Shown here piece by piece: positions 53,888-63,896 of a stretch of DNA of 64,000 bases. How positions within the stretch are numbered: position 1 is the first letter of the stretch; every line of letters begins with the position of its first letter. Source of the stretch: PKWO01 sp036561005 (GTDB lineage: Bacteria; Pseudomonadota; Gammaproteobacteria; Burkholderiales; Burkholderiaceae_D); the NCBI GenBank assembly GCA_036561005.1, contig DATBQE010000140.1, positions 93,935-157,934 on the forward strand, written 5' to 3'. The position numbers and the translations under genes are program-made. Below the pieces are notes generated by a model. It saw nothing but the letters and a program-made list of their open reading frames with translations, did no database searches and was not told where the DNA came from.

Positions 53888-55153
53888 TCAGACCTGGGCC
53901 AAACCGGTGGTGTGCGACCATTGCGCGAAGTCGGCCTGGCCTTTTCCGCGCGCGCGGGTTCCGGCCGGTTCAAGCCAGTTGGCCACCAGCGTGGCCGCCC
54001 CCATTGCCAGCGCCCAGGCCACCAGGAGCCCCAGCCCGTTGGCAGCAGGGTCGTCGCCCCAATTCGATTCCACGACAGCGCCAATGAGCATCAGCGCCGG
54101 ATAGTGCAGCACGAACAGGGGAAACGAAATTCGCGACAGATAGGAAATCACCGACACCAGCCATGCCGAACCGAACGCACCTGCGGTACGTCGAGAGCCC
54201 CACAGAATCAGCACGACGGCCGTGGCAGAACTGACGGCGATGCGACTACGCCATTCGACAGCCTGCGCAATCGCACACAGCAGCACGACAGCAAGCAGCC
54301 ACAATTTCTTGCGCTTGCCTTCAAGTTGAGAAACCCAATACGCTGCAATGCCCAAGCCATACGAACCGAAGAAATAGAATCCCCATATCTCGAAATCGTG
54401 GTTGCGGTTGAACACCAGCAGCGAACTAAGCGCCAGAGCCACCACCGCCGCCATTGCCATCCCTTTACCGAATCGGGCGAAGCGCCCCCGGGCTAGCGCT
54501 GCCGAAACGGCGCATATGGCCGCCAGGATCGCGTACAACTGCAAATCGATCGCGACGTACCATGCGCCGGCAGTCAACGCAGGAATGCCCAGCACGTCTT
54601 GTGCAAACAGGAGATGGGCGACCAATGCAGTGAGATCCGGCGCCGCAGGAATCGAAGGCTCGTCCACCATGGAGCGCGCAATTGCCGCACAAACGAGTGC
54701 CGCAGCCAACCCGATGAAATAAACTTTGGCCAAGCGTTTGTAGCGCCGCATGATCACGCCGGGCAGCCCAGCCAGGCTCGAAGGCATCCATGCCTTCCTA
54801 TTGCCCGGCAAAAGCGCCGCCGCTGCCATGAAACCGCCCATAACCAGGAAACATTGCACGCTCAAGCGGCCGTTGTTGGCCAGCCATTTGAACAGTGCCG
54901 GAGCAAAGCCCCAAGCCGCGTCCGACATCGGCGCAAACAGGCAGAAGTGATGCCAGGTAATAATTTGCGCCGCGCCGCCCTTGATCGCGTCCAGCACGAC
55001 AAGGCGGCCGCGCGTCTTCTCTGTCGAACTTGCGGCTGCAATTGGCGCAGCAGCGCCACGCGATGGCGCAATGCCAATCACGTGCGACTCGTTTTGCAAT
55101 AAGGTTCCGGTCCGCTGCTCCTTGGCAGGAACAACGTCAGCTAGTGCATTCAT
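53888..55153 (-). CDS. Acyltransferase 3 family membrane protein
   Basis: The 421-residue protein has about ten hydrophobic helices and the acyltransferase 3 core: LDAIKGGAAQIITWHHFCLFAP near residue 54 (catalytic His), RRYKRL, and FPLFVLHYPAL near the C-terminus. This family O-acetylates or succinylates sugars of lipopolysaccharide, capsule or peptidoglycan. The first 45 residues are low-complexity and not part of the domain. The start follows no clear ribosome binding site. A TGTCAA at 55228-55233 (TTGACA on the minus strand) may be a -35 element. Confidence 0.88.
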   Translation of the reverse strand: MNALADVVPAKEQRTGTLLQNESHVIGIAPSRGAAAPIAAASSTEKTRGRLVVLDAIKGGAAQIITWHHFCLFAPMSDAAWGFAPALFKWLANNGRLSVQCFLVMGGFMAAAALLPGNRKAWMPSSLAGLPGVIMRRYKRLAKVYFIGLAAALVCAAIARSMVDEPSIPAAPDLTALVAHLLFAQDVLGIPALTAGAWYVAIDLQLYAILAAICAVSAALARGRFARFGKGMAMAAVVALALSSLLVFNRNHDFEIWGFYFFGSYGLGIAAYWVSQLEGKRKKLWLLAVVLLCAIAQAVEWRSRIAVSSATAVVLILWGSRRTAGAFGSAWLVSVISYLSRISFPLFVLHYPALMLIGAVVESNWGDDPAANGLGLLVAWALAMGAATLVANWLEPAGTRARGKGQADFAQWSHTTGLAQV

Positions 55154-56076
55154 GGGCTTACAGGCAATGTTTTACTGGCAATGCAGCCAATGCCAGGGTT
55201 ACTGATCCGATCATGCCTTCACAATATTGTCAAAGTGAAACAACGATCGAGGCGTTCGATGCGCTCTTCCGGCGAACGTTGAAACGTCAACGTAGACAGC
55301 CGGAATCAGTAAAAAGTTCGCAAGGATAGCATGGAAGGGGTCCGAGGACAAAGGGCGGCGGCTCCGCGAACGGCCTGCCGGCGACTGTTTTTGATCACTT
55401 TCCATCATTGAAATGGTCGACCTGATGCCCGAGGTGGATGGCCCGCACTGGATCGAGATTCGTCATATGTTGCATTTGGTTTAACATTCAGCGAATCGCT
55501 TGTCGACCCAGGCATGACATGCACGACAGTAACCAACATGCAACGGTCATGCCTGTGGCTCGGCACGTACGTCGCCTGCGTCCGGAATGCCGACAACTAA
55601 TTCAAAGGCGGGATCATTGCCCTGATGACGCCGGTCATGAACGAACAGAAGCAAAAATTCCGAAGTGCAGAAGCGCATCATGAAGTTGACCAAATTCGGC
55701 GCCGCATTGTTATCCAGTGACCGCGTGATCAAGCGCTCATTCATTCTTGTGTTCGGCTCGACGATTTATTCACACTTGACGTCCTGGAAAACCGGGCGCG
55801 CGAAGTTGCGCCAGGCCGTCAAAAGACAAAGATTCGAATTGGCGATTTGCCTCGATGCGCGCGCATATTGAGATCACACCTGGCTAACCGCAACCGGCAT
55901 TACTTGTTGTCAGAAGCCCTTGAATTTTTAACCATTCCGCCAAGAAATTCATTCACTATTGGTAGTCACTGCGCGCGTCCTGCTCACTGTGCCGCCAATC
56001 CTGTTCTTGTCAGAATGCCTTTTAAAACGGCAGGTCCAGACACCGCGGCGATGACAGTAAGACTATACGACCAGGT
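55154..56076. other. Gene-poor region, about 0.9 kb
   Basis: No gene with family motifs or a good ribosome binding site is seen. An open frame of 68 codons at 55665-55871, or 63 codons from ATG 55680, is basic and without recognisable features. An inverted repeat CTGGCA/TGCCAG lies near 55173-55195. A small RNA or a decayed gene could be hidden here, but nothing supports a call. Confidence 0.4.
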
Positions 56077-56355
56077 GTGACAACCACGCCCTATGCATTT
56101 CGAGACGCGTTCTTAGTGACGCGAGACGCAATTCGCGATATAACTATCACATTGATGAGCGCTCCGTCGAAGCTGCTGGGGGAAAAGTCCTTGACTGGAA
56201 TCTTGCACATTCTGTGGGCCGTCCATGGCGGCGATTTCGTGCGCATCGTCTCGCGCAAACACAAACTCGTCTCGCTGTTCGGCAAAGCAGGGCAGATGAT
56301 CGACAGTATCCATGGCCAAACAATCGCAAAAAATACTTCACCCTTTCGGAACTGA
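56077..56355 (+). CDS. Uncertain 92-residue ORF directly upstream of the GGDEF/EAL gene
   Basis: A frame from GTG 56077 ends one base before the ATG of the next gene, which favours an operon. Codon use in the middle looks coding (LLGEKSLTGILHILWAVHGGDF), but no known family was recognised and the start signal is weak (AGG next to the GTG). It may be real or a chance frame. Confidence 0.35.
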   Translation: MTTTPYAFRDAFLVTRDAIRDITITLMSAPSKLLGEKSLTGILHILWAVHGGDFVRIVSRKHKLVSLFGKAGQMIDSIHGQTIAKNTSPFRN

Positions 56356-56356
56356 C

Positions 56357-59300
56357 ATGGCGACGACAACGATACTGGTTGTGGATGACCGCGCCATCAA
56401 TCTCAAATACCTGACCGTATTGTTTGAAAGCAGCGGATATCGTGTCCTGTCTGCGCTTGACGGGGCCGAGGCATTAGCAATCATTCGCAGCGATGAGGTG
56501 GCAATCGTCATCAGCGACGTCATCATGCCGGTCATGGACGGGATCGAATTAGCGCGCCGCCTGCTCGCCGATCCCGCGATATCGCACATACCATTAATTT
56601 TCTATACTGCCACCTACCGTGAAAATGAGGCGCGTGCGCTCGCGCAGCGCTGCGGCGCCGCCATGGTTCTGGCCAAACCGGCCGAGGCAAAAGTCATTCT
56701 CGATGCCGTTGCGTTTGTTCTGGATCAACGCAATAACCAGCTTGGGCAGGGACAGGATCGGCCCGACCATGAGTCGCACCTAAGCTTGGTAGGCCATGCT
56801 GCACAAGGCGGACTGCCGCAACTTCAACATCGCCTTGAGGCGGCCGTACCTGTGCCGGGCGAAACGCAATCGCTGACGCTGCGCACTGCCGCACTTCTGG
56901 AACTGAGCCTGTCGCTGTCGCTCGAACAGGAACCTGAGCGCTTGCTGGAACTGTTTTGCCGCGCAGTGCAAGACATCATGAAAGCGCAATTTGCTGCTGT
57001 GGCATTGTACGGCGGCAGTCACTTCAATCTTGTGGCGCAGCGCGGCATGTCCGAGGCGGAAACAAGCGCGCTATCGATCCTGCTCGATCCGGGTGCAGGC
57101 ACACCGCGCAACCTATTGGCCGATGGCGAATTGCGCAATGCGGCGAGCCTGCACGCCGATCCATTCGTGATGCAACTGCCGCAGAACCACCCGCTGCGAC
57201 GGCATTGCATTCTTGTTCCAATCATATTGCGCTCGCACCCCTACGGCTGGATATATATCGCCGATAAACTTGATCGCGCCAGGTTCGACGAAGAAGACGA
57301 GCAATTCGCCGCGACGCTGGCCGTGCAAGTGGCGCCCACTTATGAAAACATGGTTTTATACGATGAGGTCCGACAGCGCGCCGGCGAGCTCGAACTGGAA
57401 ATCGACGAACGCCGGCGGGTGGATGAAGACCTGAAGGAAAGCGAGACGCGCTTCAGGCAATTGGCCGAAAACATTCAGGAAGTTTTTTTTCTGACCGACG
57501 AAAACATGTCGCACCCGCTCTTCGTCAGTCCTGCCTATGAGGAAGTGTGGGGAGATACCGTCGCAAATGCCTACGCAGACCCAAAGTCCTGGGCGAAATA
57601 TATTCATCCTGACGATAAAAAGAGAGCGCTTCAAGGCCACACCACTTATGACGCAGCCGGCAGGTTCGACGTCACCTACCGGATCGTGCGTGCCGACGGT
57701 CAGGTCCGTACGATCAGGTCTCGCGGCTTCCCCGTGCGTGACGAAAACGGGGAAATCTATCGCTTCGCCGGCATCGCCAAAGACATCACGCTCGAAGTAG
57801 CGCAGAGCCGGCGCATTGAGCGCATGAGCCGCCACTATGCGGTCTTAAGCGGCGTCAACTCGGCCATCGCCCGCATTCACCACCGAGAAGACCTGTTCAA
57901 CGAAACATGCCGAATCGCCGTAACGGTTGGCGCGTTCAACATGGCATGGATCGGGGTGATAGATCACGAAACGGGTGATGGCAAGGCGGTTGCCTGGTTC
58001 GGCGGCGACGTGAGCCAGGTGGAAAATATCAAGCTTACCACCCGTCCCGGCACACCCGACAGCGAGCGCCCTTCATGCATCGCCGTGCGCGAGAAGCGCC
58101 CGGTAATTTGCAACGACATCGAAAGCGAACCAAGCCTGCAGTCGCTCAAAGCGGATATGCAAAAAAACGGACATCGCTCAATGGGTGCATGGCCGTTGAT
58201 GATCGATGGCCAGGTTGCAGCAGTGATTGCGCTATCGGCATCCGAACTCAATTTCTTTGACGAGGAACAGATCGCCCTGCTCAATGAACTGGCGGACGAT
58301 TTGGCGTTCGGCCTGCAATTCATCAGCAAGGTGGAAGCCGAGTCGCGCCTGGCGGCGCGTTTGACCAATACCCTGGAGAGCATTACCGACGCATTCATCA
58401 TGCTTGACCGCAATTGGCGTTTTACCTATCTCAACACCGATGCCGAACGCTTGCTGTCGACCACGAGAGAAGAAGTGCTCGGCCTCAAAATCTGGGACAA
58501 GTTTCCCGACGCGGTCGGCGGGAAGTTCTATCAGGAATATCACAAAGCGGTGGAGCAAAACTGCACCGTATCGTTCGAAGAATATTATGCGCCGCTCGAT
58601 TTGTGGGTGGAGATTCGCGCCTACCCTTCGGAAGAAGGTTTGGCAATTTACTTTGCCGACATTGCCGCGCGCAAGGCGGCGGAGGCTGAAATCCATGAGC
58701 TCGCCTTCTTCGACAAGCTGACTTCGCTGCCCAATCGCCAACTGCTGCTCAACCGTCTTGAACATGCCATGTCCATGTGCAAGCGGGCCGATTCGGCCGG
58801 CGCGGTCCTGTTCATCGACCTCGACAATTTCAAGAGTATCAACGACACGCGCGGCCATGACAAAGGCGACATGCTGCTCAAGCAGGTTGCCGTACGCCTG
58901 AAAGGCGCGGTGCGCAGCAGCGATACGGTGGCACGCATCGGCGGCGACGAATTCGTCATCCTGCTGGAAAACCTGGGCAGCACAAACGACGAAGTGGCAT
59001 TGCATGCCAAACGCGTCGCCGAAGTGGTGATCGATTCCTTCAACGAACCCTTCGACATTGCCGATCAACAGCAATACAGCACCTGCAGCATCGGCCTGGC
59101 AATTTTTGACCAGCAGACAGTCTCCTTCGACGACGTGCTCAAGGGTGCCGATCTGGCGATGTACCAGGCCAAGGCAGCTGGACGCAATACCATGTCGTTC
59201 TTCTCGGTAGACATGCAAGCCAGAATCACCAAGCGCGTGGCACTGGAATCCGATTTGCGCGCCGCACTGGACAAGCGGGAATTTCTTGTCTACTACCAGC

Positions 59301-60019
59301 CGCAGATCAACGCCGGCGGCAGCATGGTCGGCGTGGAGGCGCTGGTCAGGTGGAATAACCCGGCGCGCGGGCTGATTTCGCCTATCGACTTCATCCCCAT
59401 TGCGGAGGACACGGGCCTGATCGTGCCGCTGGGCCGATGGGTCATGAAAACAGCCTGCGAACTATTGGCGAAATGGGAAAAGCGATCGAAGACCACCATG
59501 CTGACGATTGCCGTCAACGTCAGTGCCCAGCAATTTCGCCGGCCCGATTTTGTCGACCAGGTCTTGCTCGTTCTGGAAGAAACCGGCGCAAATCCTAAAA
59601 GGCTCAAACTGGAATTGACCGAAAGCCTGCTGATCAACGACATAGAGGGCACCATCCTCAAAATGAATGCGCTCAAGCAGGCCGGCATATTGTTTTCGCT
59701 GGACGATTTTGGCACAGGCTATTCGTCGCTGTCCTATCTGCACCGCTTGCCGCTGGACCAGCTGAAAATCGACCAATCGTTTATCCGCGATGCCCTGCGC
59801 GACGACAACGCCGCCGTCATCGCGCGCACCATTCTTGCGCTCGGCAAGGCACTGAACCTGAACGTCATCGCAGAAGGCGTGGAAACGGCCGCGCATCACG
59901 CCTTCATCCGCAAAGAAGGCTGCCAGGAATACCAGGGCTACCTGTTCAGCAAACCCTTGCCCGAACTGGAACTGGAAGACTTCATCGCCGCCATCAATAC
60001 GGAATCGCGCGCGGCGTAA
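56357..60019 (+). CDS. REC-GAF-PAS-GAF-PAS-GGDEF-EAL cyclic di-GMP protein
   Basis: The 1220-residue cytoplasmic protein has a receiver (D54 in SDVIMP), GAF-like (about 190-345), PAS (about 365-495), GAF (about 510-660), PAS (about 665-785), GGDEF with intact ARIGGDEF near 862 and an I-site (RSSD) five residues before it, then EAL with EALVRW near 994 and DDFGTGYSSLSYL. Both catalytic motifs look intact, so it could make or break cyclic di-GMP. ATG 56357 (MATTTILVVDD) was taken over a start 15 codons upstream because the receiver begins there. No partner kinase gene is adjacent. Confidence 0.93.
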   Translation: MATTTILVVDDRAINLKYLTVLFESSGYRVLSALDGAEALAIIRSDEVAIVISDVIMPVMDGIELARRLLADPAISHIPLIFYTATYRENEARALAQRCGAAMVLAKPAEAKVILDAVAFVLDQRNNQLGQGQDRPDHESHLSLVGHAAQGGLPQLQHRLEAAVPVPGETQSLTLRTAALLELSLSLSLEQEPERLLELFCRAVQDIMKAQFAAVALYGGSHFNLVAQRGMSEAETSALSILLDPGAGTPRNLLADGELRNAASLHADPFVMQLPQNHPLRRHCILVPIILRSHPYGWIYIADKLDRARFDEEDEQFAATLAVQVAPTYENMVLYDEVRQRAGELELEIDERRRVDEDLKESETRFRQLAENIQEVFFLTDENMSHPLFVSPAYEEVWGDTVANAYADPKSWAKYIHPDDKKRALQGHTTYDAAGRFDVTYRIVRADGQVRTIRSRGFPVRDENGEIYRFAGIAKDITLEVAQSRRIERMSRHYAVLSGVNSAIARIHHREDLFNETCRIAVTVGAFNMAWIGVIDHETGDGKAVAWFGGDVSQVENIKLTTRPGTPDSERPSCIAVREKRPVICNDIESEPSLQSLKADMQKNGHRSMGAWPLMIDGQVAAVIALSASELNFFDEEQIALLNELADDLAFGLQFISKVEAESRLAARLTNTLESITDAFIMLDRNWRFTYLNTDAERLLSTTREEVLGLKIWDKFPDAVGGKFYQEYHKAVEQNCTVSFEEYYAPLDLWVEIRAYPSEEGLAIYFADIAARKAAEAEIHELAFFDKLTSLPNRQLLLNRLEHAMSMCKRADSAGAVLFIDLDNFKSINDTRGHDKGDMLLKQVAVRLKGAVRSSDTVARIGGDEFVILLENLGSTNDEVALHAKRVAEVVIDSFNEPFDIADQQQYSTCSIGLAIFDQQTVSFDDVLKGADLAMYQAKAAGRNTMSFFSVDMQARITKRVALESDLRAALDKREFLVYYQPQINAGGSMVGVEALVRWNNPARGLISPIDFIPIAEDTGLIVPLGRWVMKTACELLAKWEKRSKTTMLTIAVNVSAQQFRRPDFVDQVLLVLEETGANPKRLKLELTESLLINDIEGTILKMNALKQAGILFSLDDFGTGYSSLSYLHRLPLDQLKIDQSFIRDALRDDNAAVIARTILALGKALNLNVIAEGVETAAHHAFIRKEGCQEYQGYLFSKPLPELELEDFIAAINTESRAA

Positions 60020-60159
60020 GCGAGAGCAGCAGGAACCAGGCTGACGTTACCCGTACCGCGCCTCCCGGCTCATACGACACCTGTGCGTTACCCCGACCAC
60101 CCGCCTAACGCACTCACCTTCCCTGCAGCCCGCCACCCAAGAAACCGAGAAACACTTGC

Positions 60160-60179
60160 ACCTGTCATAAATGACAGGT
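60160..60179. promoter_or_regulatory. lux-box-like palindrome upstream of the nuclease gene
   Basis: ACCTGT-CATAAATG-ACAGGT has the 20-base dyad of LuxR-type boxes. The symmetry extends one or two bases further on each side. A GATAAT at 60197-60202 could be the -10 of the nuclease gene, putting the box near -40. A terminator or other dimeric operator is an alternative. Confidence 0.5.
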
Positions 60180-60284
60180 GCGGCCGTCATCGGCTGGTGA
60201 TAATTTGCAGACACAATATTGCAAAACAGGCAAATCAATCATTTCCGATCCAGCCACGTTCGTTTGACCAAGGGAGCAACACAA

Positions 60285-61214
60285 ATGAAATTCACGCACG
60301 CCACGCAACGCCGATTGGCACTGACTGCATTCGCAGTCTCAGCCTGCTTTGCCGCTTCACCATCCGCATTCGCCTGGGGCGCGGGAGGGCACATGATCGT
60401 TGCGCAAATTGCCTACGACAAGATCAGCGCGGAAGATCCTGCTGCCAAAGCAGCCGTTGACCGCCTGCTCAAAGTGCAGATTGCCCCGCCATCGGAAACC
60501 GGCAAATCGACTGACTTCGTCAACGCCGCCCACTGGGCCGACGATGTGCGAACTGTCGACGGCTTCCAGGACACCGCAGCCGAACACTTCATCGACCAAC
60601 CGTTCACCCAAGACGGCACGACTCTGCCCTCCGACCTGCCGCAAGCCGACAATGTCGTCGTCGCGCTGACCAAATACGTCGGTATATTGAGGTCCAACAA
60701 TTCCGACGATGCCACCAAGGCGCGCGCGCTGCGCTTCGTAATCCACTTCGTTGGCGACGTGCATCAACCGCTGCATTGCGCGACACGCGTATCGGCAGCC
60801 AACGCCGAAGGCGACCGCGGCGGCAACCTCGTCTCGATCCGGGACACGGTCGGCACCACCCACCCCAAGGTCAACCTGCATAGCTACTGGGATGGCGGCC
60901 TGACTGGCTTCCCACGCGAAGGCGCCCACTTCGCCCCGCCGCCGCTGTCCGAAGTAAGCTCGGCCGCAGCCGCCATCACGGGGAAATACACACTCGACGA
61001 CCAATGGAAAGTGGCCGGCCCCTACAACTATGCCGACTGGGCAAAGGAAAGTTTCACCATCGCCTCAACCTTCGTCTACAACGGCATTGCTTCGGGCCAG
61101 GTACCGAGCGACGACTACGTGACCAAGGGACAAAGCATTACGCAATATCGTGTGCTGACAGCAGGCTATCGCCTGGCTGCCCTGCTTGAGGCGATTTGGC
61201 CGAACCAGAACTGA
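60285..61214 (+). CDS. Secreted S1/P1-type nuclease (zinc-dependent)
   Basis: The 309-residue protein has a clear signal peptide ending SAFA, so the mature protein would start WGAGGH, with Trp1 a zinc ligand as in P1 nuclease. Other ligands match: HWADD, VHFVGDVHQPLH (HxxxDxHQPLH), GDRGGN and NLHSYWD. It should cleave single-stranded nucleic acid outside the cell, possibly for phosphate or nucleotides. AGGGAG at 60271-60276 precedes the ATG at 60285. A lux-box-like palindrome lies 105 bases upstream. Confidence 0.93.
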   Translation: MKFTHATQRRLALTAFAVSACFAASPSAFAWGAGGHMIVAQIAYDKISAEDPAAKAAVDRLLKVQIAPPSETGKSTDFVNAAHWADDVRTVDGFQDTAAEHFIDQPFTQDGTTLPSDLPQADNVVVALTKYVGILRSNNSDDATKARALRFVIHFVGDVHQPLHCATRVSAANAEGDRGGNLVSIRDTVGTTHPKVNLHSYWDGGLTGFPREGAHFAPPPLSEVSSAAAAITGKYTLDDQWKVAGPYNYADWAKESFTIASTFVYNGIASGQVPSDDYVTKGQSITQYRVLTAGYRLAALLEAIWPNQN

Positions 61215-61230
61215 TCAGGCAATATTGACG

Positions 61231-61261
61231 CGCGGCCTGTTCCCCCGTGGAAGAGGCCGCG
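61231..61261. repeat. Hairpin after the nuclease gene
   Basis: CGCGGCCT at 61231-61238 pairs with AGGCCGCG at 61254-61261. It is followed by TTC and an A-run on the plus strand, so it lacks the T-run of a normal terminator; weak evidence for transcript ending. Confidence 0.4.
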
Positions 61262-61285
61262 TTCAAAAAAAATCCCCCATCTCGT

Positions 61286-62149
61286 TCAAAGATCAGACGC
61301 AGTGCCACCCTCATACAGCGTAATCAGCATCTCATCGGTATCCTGATCCGGCGCAATCAGATTCAACCCAAAGCGATCGTCATAAGGCGAACCATACACC
61401 CCGCCACGGCTAAAGTTGATACCGTTCAAACCGCCGGAATTCTCACTCACGACGTTGCCATACGCGCTGTAATACGGATTCGTCGGCTGGGCAGGCTGAT
61501 ACGCCAACAGCGGGTTTTGCCACCATTCATAGCTGCTCAAGGCTCCCAGTGCAACCTTCGGCGAAGTGGTCGATAGCACAGTGCTGCCGAGGAAGCCGCA
61601 CGTCATCCCTTCGGCAAAATCGCCTGCGGCTTTCAGCAGCGCCGCGCCACTGGCGTTTGCCGCCCCGAAATCGGCATTGATCGCGTCCCAGCCGCTTGTC
61701 GTCACGTTGATCCCTGCGCCGGCTATCGCCGCGAGGTAGATGAAATTGGTCATGTACAGGTTTTGATTCACCAGATCATCGGCTGCAATCGATATCGACA
61801 GGTTCGTGTATTGATAACTTGGGATCGCACCGGGCACAGTACCTGAGAGAGTCGCATTCACGTAACCGCTCAACACGACGCTATACGTGCCGTTTGGATC
61901 GGTCGGCGGATTCGGCGCAGTCACTTGCGTCAGCGTGGCCGTGAAATGGTAATCGAGGTTGTAGACCGTGTTCGCTGTCACGTTGGTCGCGCCGGCCGTG
62001 GACTTAAACCCGGCCGATCCTGCCCCGCCCGGCGATGCGCCCGGTGCAAGATTGGTCAGGTCAGTGACCACGCTCGACTTCGCGCCATAGGTGCCATAAA
62101 GAGACTGGAGATAAGCGTTATACGTGGGATAAGGGTTCTGCTGCGGGCC
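61286..62149 (-). pseudogene. C-terminal part of a secreted glucanase-like (possible GH64) gene, cut by IS1182-like element
   Basis: The fragment encodes 287 residues rich in Ser, Thr, Ala and Asn, with GSPYDDRFGLNL near the end, reminiscent of the beta-1,3-glucanase GH64/thaumatin-like family; this is a tentative match. The reading frame continues on the other side of the element (63893-64000): joined without the element and one copy of GGCC it reads VIGTNVFPSGPQQNPYPT without a gap. The apparent start at 62170 lies in the element's terminal repeat and is an artefact. Confidence 0.8.
62146..62149. repeat. Left target-site duplication (GGCC)
   Basis: GGCC directly abuts the left inverted repeat and matches the four bases after the right repeat (63893-63896). 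Confidence 0.8.
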
Positions 62150-62271
62150 CAGAGTGTGTAAAAAGCCCATCGAACACGATCCCCAAGATATTATCGATTT
62201 TTCGCAGGTTGTGTAAACGAGTTTACTCCTGAAGCGTTATTTTCCTATCTCATCATTTGTGAGGTATCTGG

Positions 62272-63702
62272 ATGAAACGATTTATCCAAGGCCAGGATCG
62301 AACACAAGGCGTCCTCCTCCCCGAACAGCTCGACGATTATGTCGCGGAGAACAACCCGGTACGAATCGTCGACGCCTTCGTCAATGAACTGGAACTGAAG
62401 AAGCTGGGATTCAAGGGCGTCAAGCCGGCGGCGACCGGGCGGCCATCCTACCATCCCTCGGTCATGCTCAAGATCTACATCTACGGTTACCTCAATCGCA
62501 TTCAATCGAGCAGGCGCCTGGAACGCGAAGCGCAACGCAACGTCGAGCTGATGTGGTTGACCGGGCGCCTGGCGCCCGATTTCAAGACCATCGCCAATTT
62601 CCGCAAGGATAACGGCAAAGCCATCCAGAACGTATGCCGCCAGTTTGTGCTTCTGTGCCAGAACCTTGATCTCTTCACCGACGCCCTGGTTGCCATTGAC
62701 GGCAGCAAGTTCAAAGCCGTCAACAACCGCGACAAGAATTACACCACCGCCAAGTTGCAACGGCGCATGGAAGAAATTGAAGGCAGCATCAACCGTTACC
62801 TGAGCGCACTCGATACCGCCGACAGGCAGGAGCCGAAGGCAGCCCAAGCAAAGAGTGCGCGTTTGCATGACAAGATCGCAGCGCTGAAGCAGGAAATGCA
62901 GAACCTCAAGGCAATCGAAACCCAACTCAAAGCAGCACCCGACCACCAGATCTCCTCGACCGATCCGGACGCACGCTCGATGAAGACGCGCGGCACCGGC
63001 ATCGTCGGCTACAACGTGCAAACGGCAGTCGATACGACACATCATCTGATCGTGGCACATGAAGTCACCAATACCGGCTCAGACCGGAATCAATTGTCCG
63101 CAATGAGCAAGCTTGCGCAAGAGGAAATGGGTGTCGAGAAGCTGACGGCAATCGCTGATCGCGGTTATTTCAACGGAGAAGAGATACTGTCCTGTGACCA
63201 AGCCGGGATCGACGTGATCGTTCCCAAACCCGTCACCTCCAATGCCACAGCCGACAGACGCTATGGCAAGGCCGATTTCATCTACGACGCGAAGAAGAAC
63301 GAATACCGCTGCCCAGCCGGAGACAGACTGATCTGGCGCTTCACCAGCGTAGAGCACGGTATGACGATGCATCGCTATTGGAGTTCGAATTGCCAGCAGT
63401 GCCCGCTCAAGTCAGCGTGCACGCCAAGCGCCCAACGACGCATCACCCGCTGGGAACATGAATCGGTGCTTGAAGCAGCTGAGACACGACTGGATGAAAC
63501 GCCCGATGCGATGCGCATTCGAAGGCGAACGGTCGAGCATCCGTTCGGGACGATCAAGCTCTGGATGGGCTGGACGCATTTCCTGACTCGGACACTGCCT
63601 CGGGTAAAAACCGAAATGAGCTTGCATGTGCTGGCCTACAACATGAAGCGCCTGCTCAACATATTGGGATTTGACGAGTTGATGTACGCGATCAGGGCGT
63701 GA
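62272..63702 (+). CDS. IS1182-family DDE transposase
   Basis: The 476-residue protein has the DUF772-like N-terminal region (GRPSYHPSVMLKIYIYGYL, SSRRLEREAQRNVELMWLTG), the first Asp in AIDGSKFKAVN, the second in IADRGYFNGEE and the final Glu in RRTVEHPFGTIKLWMG, with a Cys-rich CQQCPLKSACTP segment. These match IS1182 transposases. Length is usual and no frameshift is seen. GAGG lies before the ATG. It is the only gene of the element. Confidence 0.93.
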   Translation: MKRFIQGQDRTQGVLLPEQLDDYVAENNPVRIVDAFVNELELKKLGFKGVKPAATGRPSYHPSVMLKIYIYGYLNRIQSSRRLEREAQRNVELMWLTGRLAPDFKTIANFRKDNGKAIQNVCRQFVLLCQNLDLFTDALVAIDGSKFKAVNNRDKNYTTAKLQRRMEEIEGSINRYLSALDTADRQEPKAAQAKSARLHDKIAALKQEMQNLKAIETQLKAAPDHQISSTDPDARSMKTRGTGIVGYNVQTAVDTTHHLIVAHEVTNTGSDRNQLSAMSKLAQEEMGVEKLTAIADRGYFNGEEILSCDQAGIDVIVPKPVTSNATADRRYGKADFIYDAKKNEYRCPAGDRLIWRFTSVEHGMTMHRYWSSNCQQCPLKSACTPSAQRRITRWEHESVLEAAETRLDETPDAMRIRRRTVEHPFGTIKLWMGWTHFLTRTLPRVKTEMSLHVLAYNMKRLLNILGFDELMYAIRA

Positions 63703-63713
63703 GGCCCTTTTTT
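63694..63713 (+). terminator. Short terminator at the end of the transposase gene
   Basis: AGGGC at 63694-63698 pairs with GCCCT at 63704-63708, followed by TTTTT. The stem overlaps the stop codon region. It is short but well followed by Ts. Confidence 0.55.
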
Positions 63714-63892
63714 ATTGATCGTATTGACGTAAAATTGGAGTGCTGAGGCGGTTCTTGGACGATTTGCTGGAAAAACTGTCCGATAGTATTTTTTTGTGCG
63801 CGGCGTCGTAGCGGGCTGCTATACATTTTTGGTGCGGCGCTATGGCGAACTAAATTGGTGTGGCTTGGATTTTCTTGTTTTTACACACTCTG

Positions 63893-63896
63893 GGCC
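63893..63896. repeat. Right target-site duplication (GGCC)
   Basis: GGCC directly follows the right terminal repeat and matches the left copy at 62146-62149. GGCC is itself a palindrome. Confidence 0.8.

Larger units (their letters stand above)
62150..63892 (+). mobile_element. IS1182-like insertion sequence, 1743 bp
   Basis: Perfect 15-base terminal inverted repeats, CAGAGTGTGTAAAAA at 62150-62164 and its complement at 63878-63892, bound an element with one transposase gene. The target GGCC is duplicated at both ends. The transposase is of IS1182 type. An internal palindrome, GTAAAC-GA-GTTTAC at 62213-62226, may be a transposase binding site. The element seems complete and possibly mobile, with no frame break in the transposase. 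Confidence 0.88.

Noticed and set aside
53639..54496. A 285-residue plus-strand open frame
   Set aside because: It runs over the acyltransferase gene on the other strand, is full of Arg, Gln and His and has no motif; it is a shadow.
61231..61275. Terminator shared by the nuclease gene and the glucanase-like gene
   Set aside because: The hairpin is real but neither strand has a T-run on the correct side, so it is listed only as a hairpin.
62150..62170. ATG at 62170 as the start of the gene ending at 61286
   Set aside because: The codon lies inside the terminal repeat of the insertion element; the real gene continues beyond the element.
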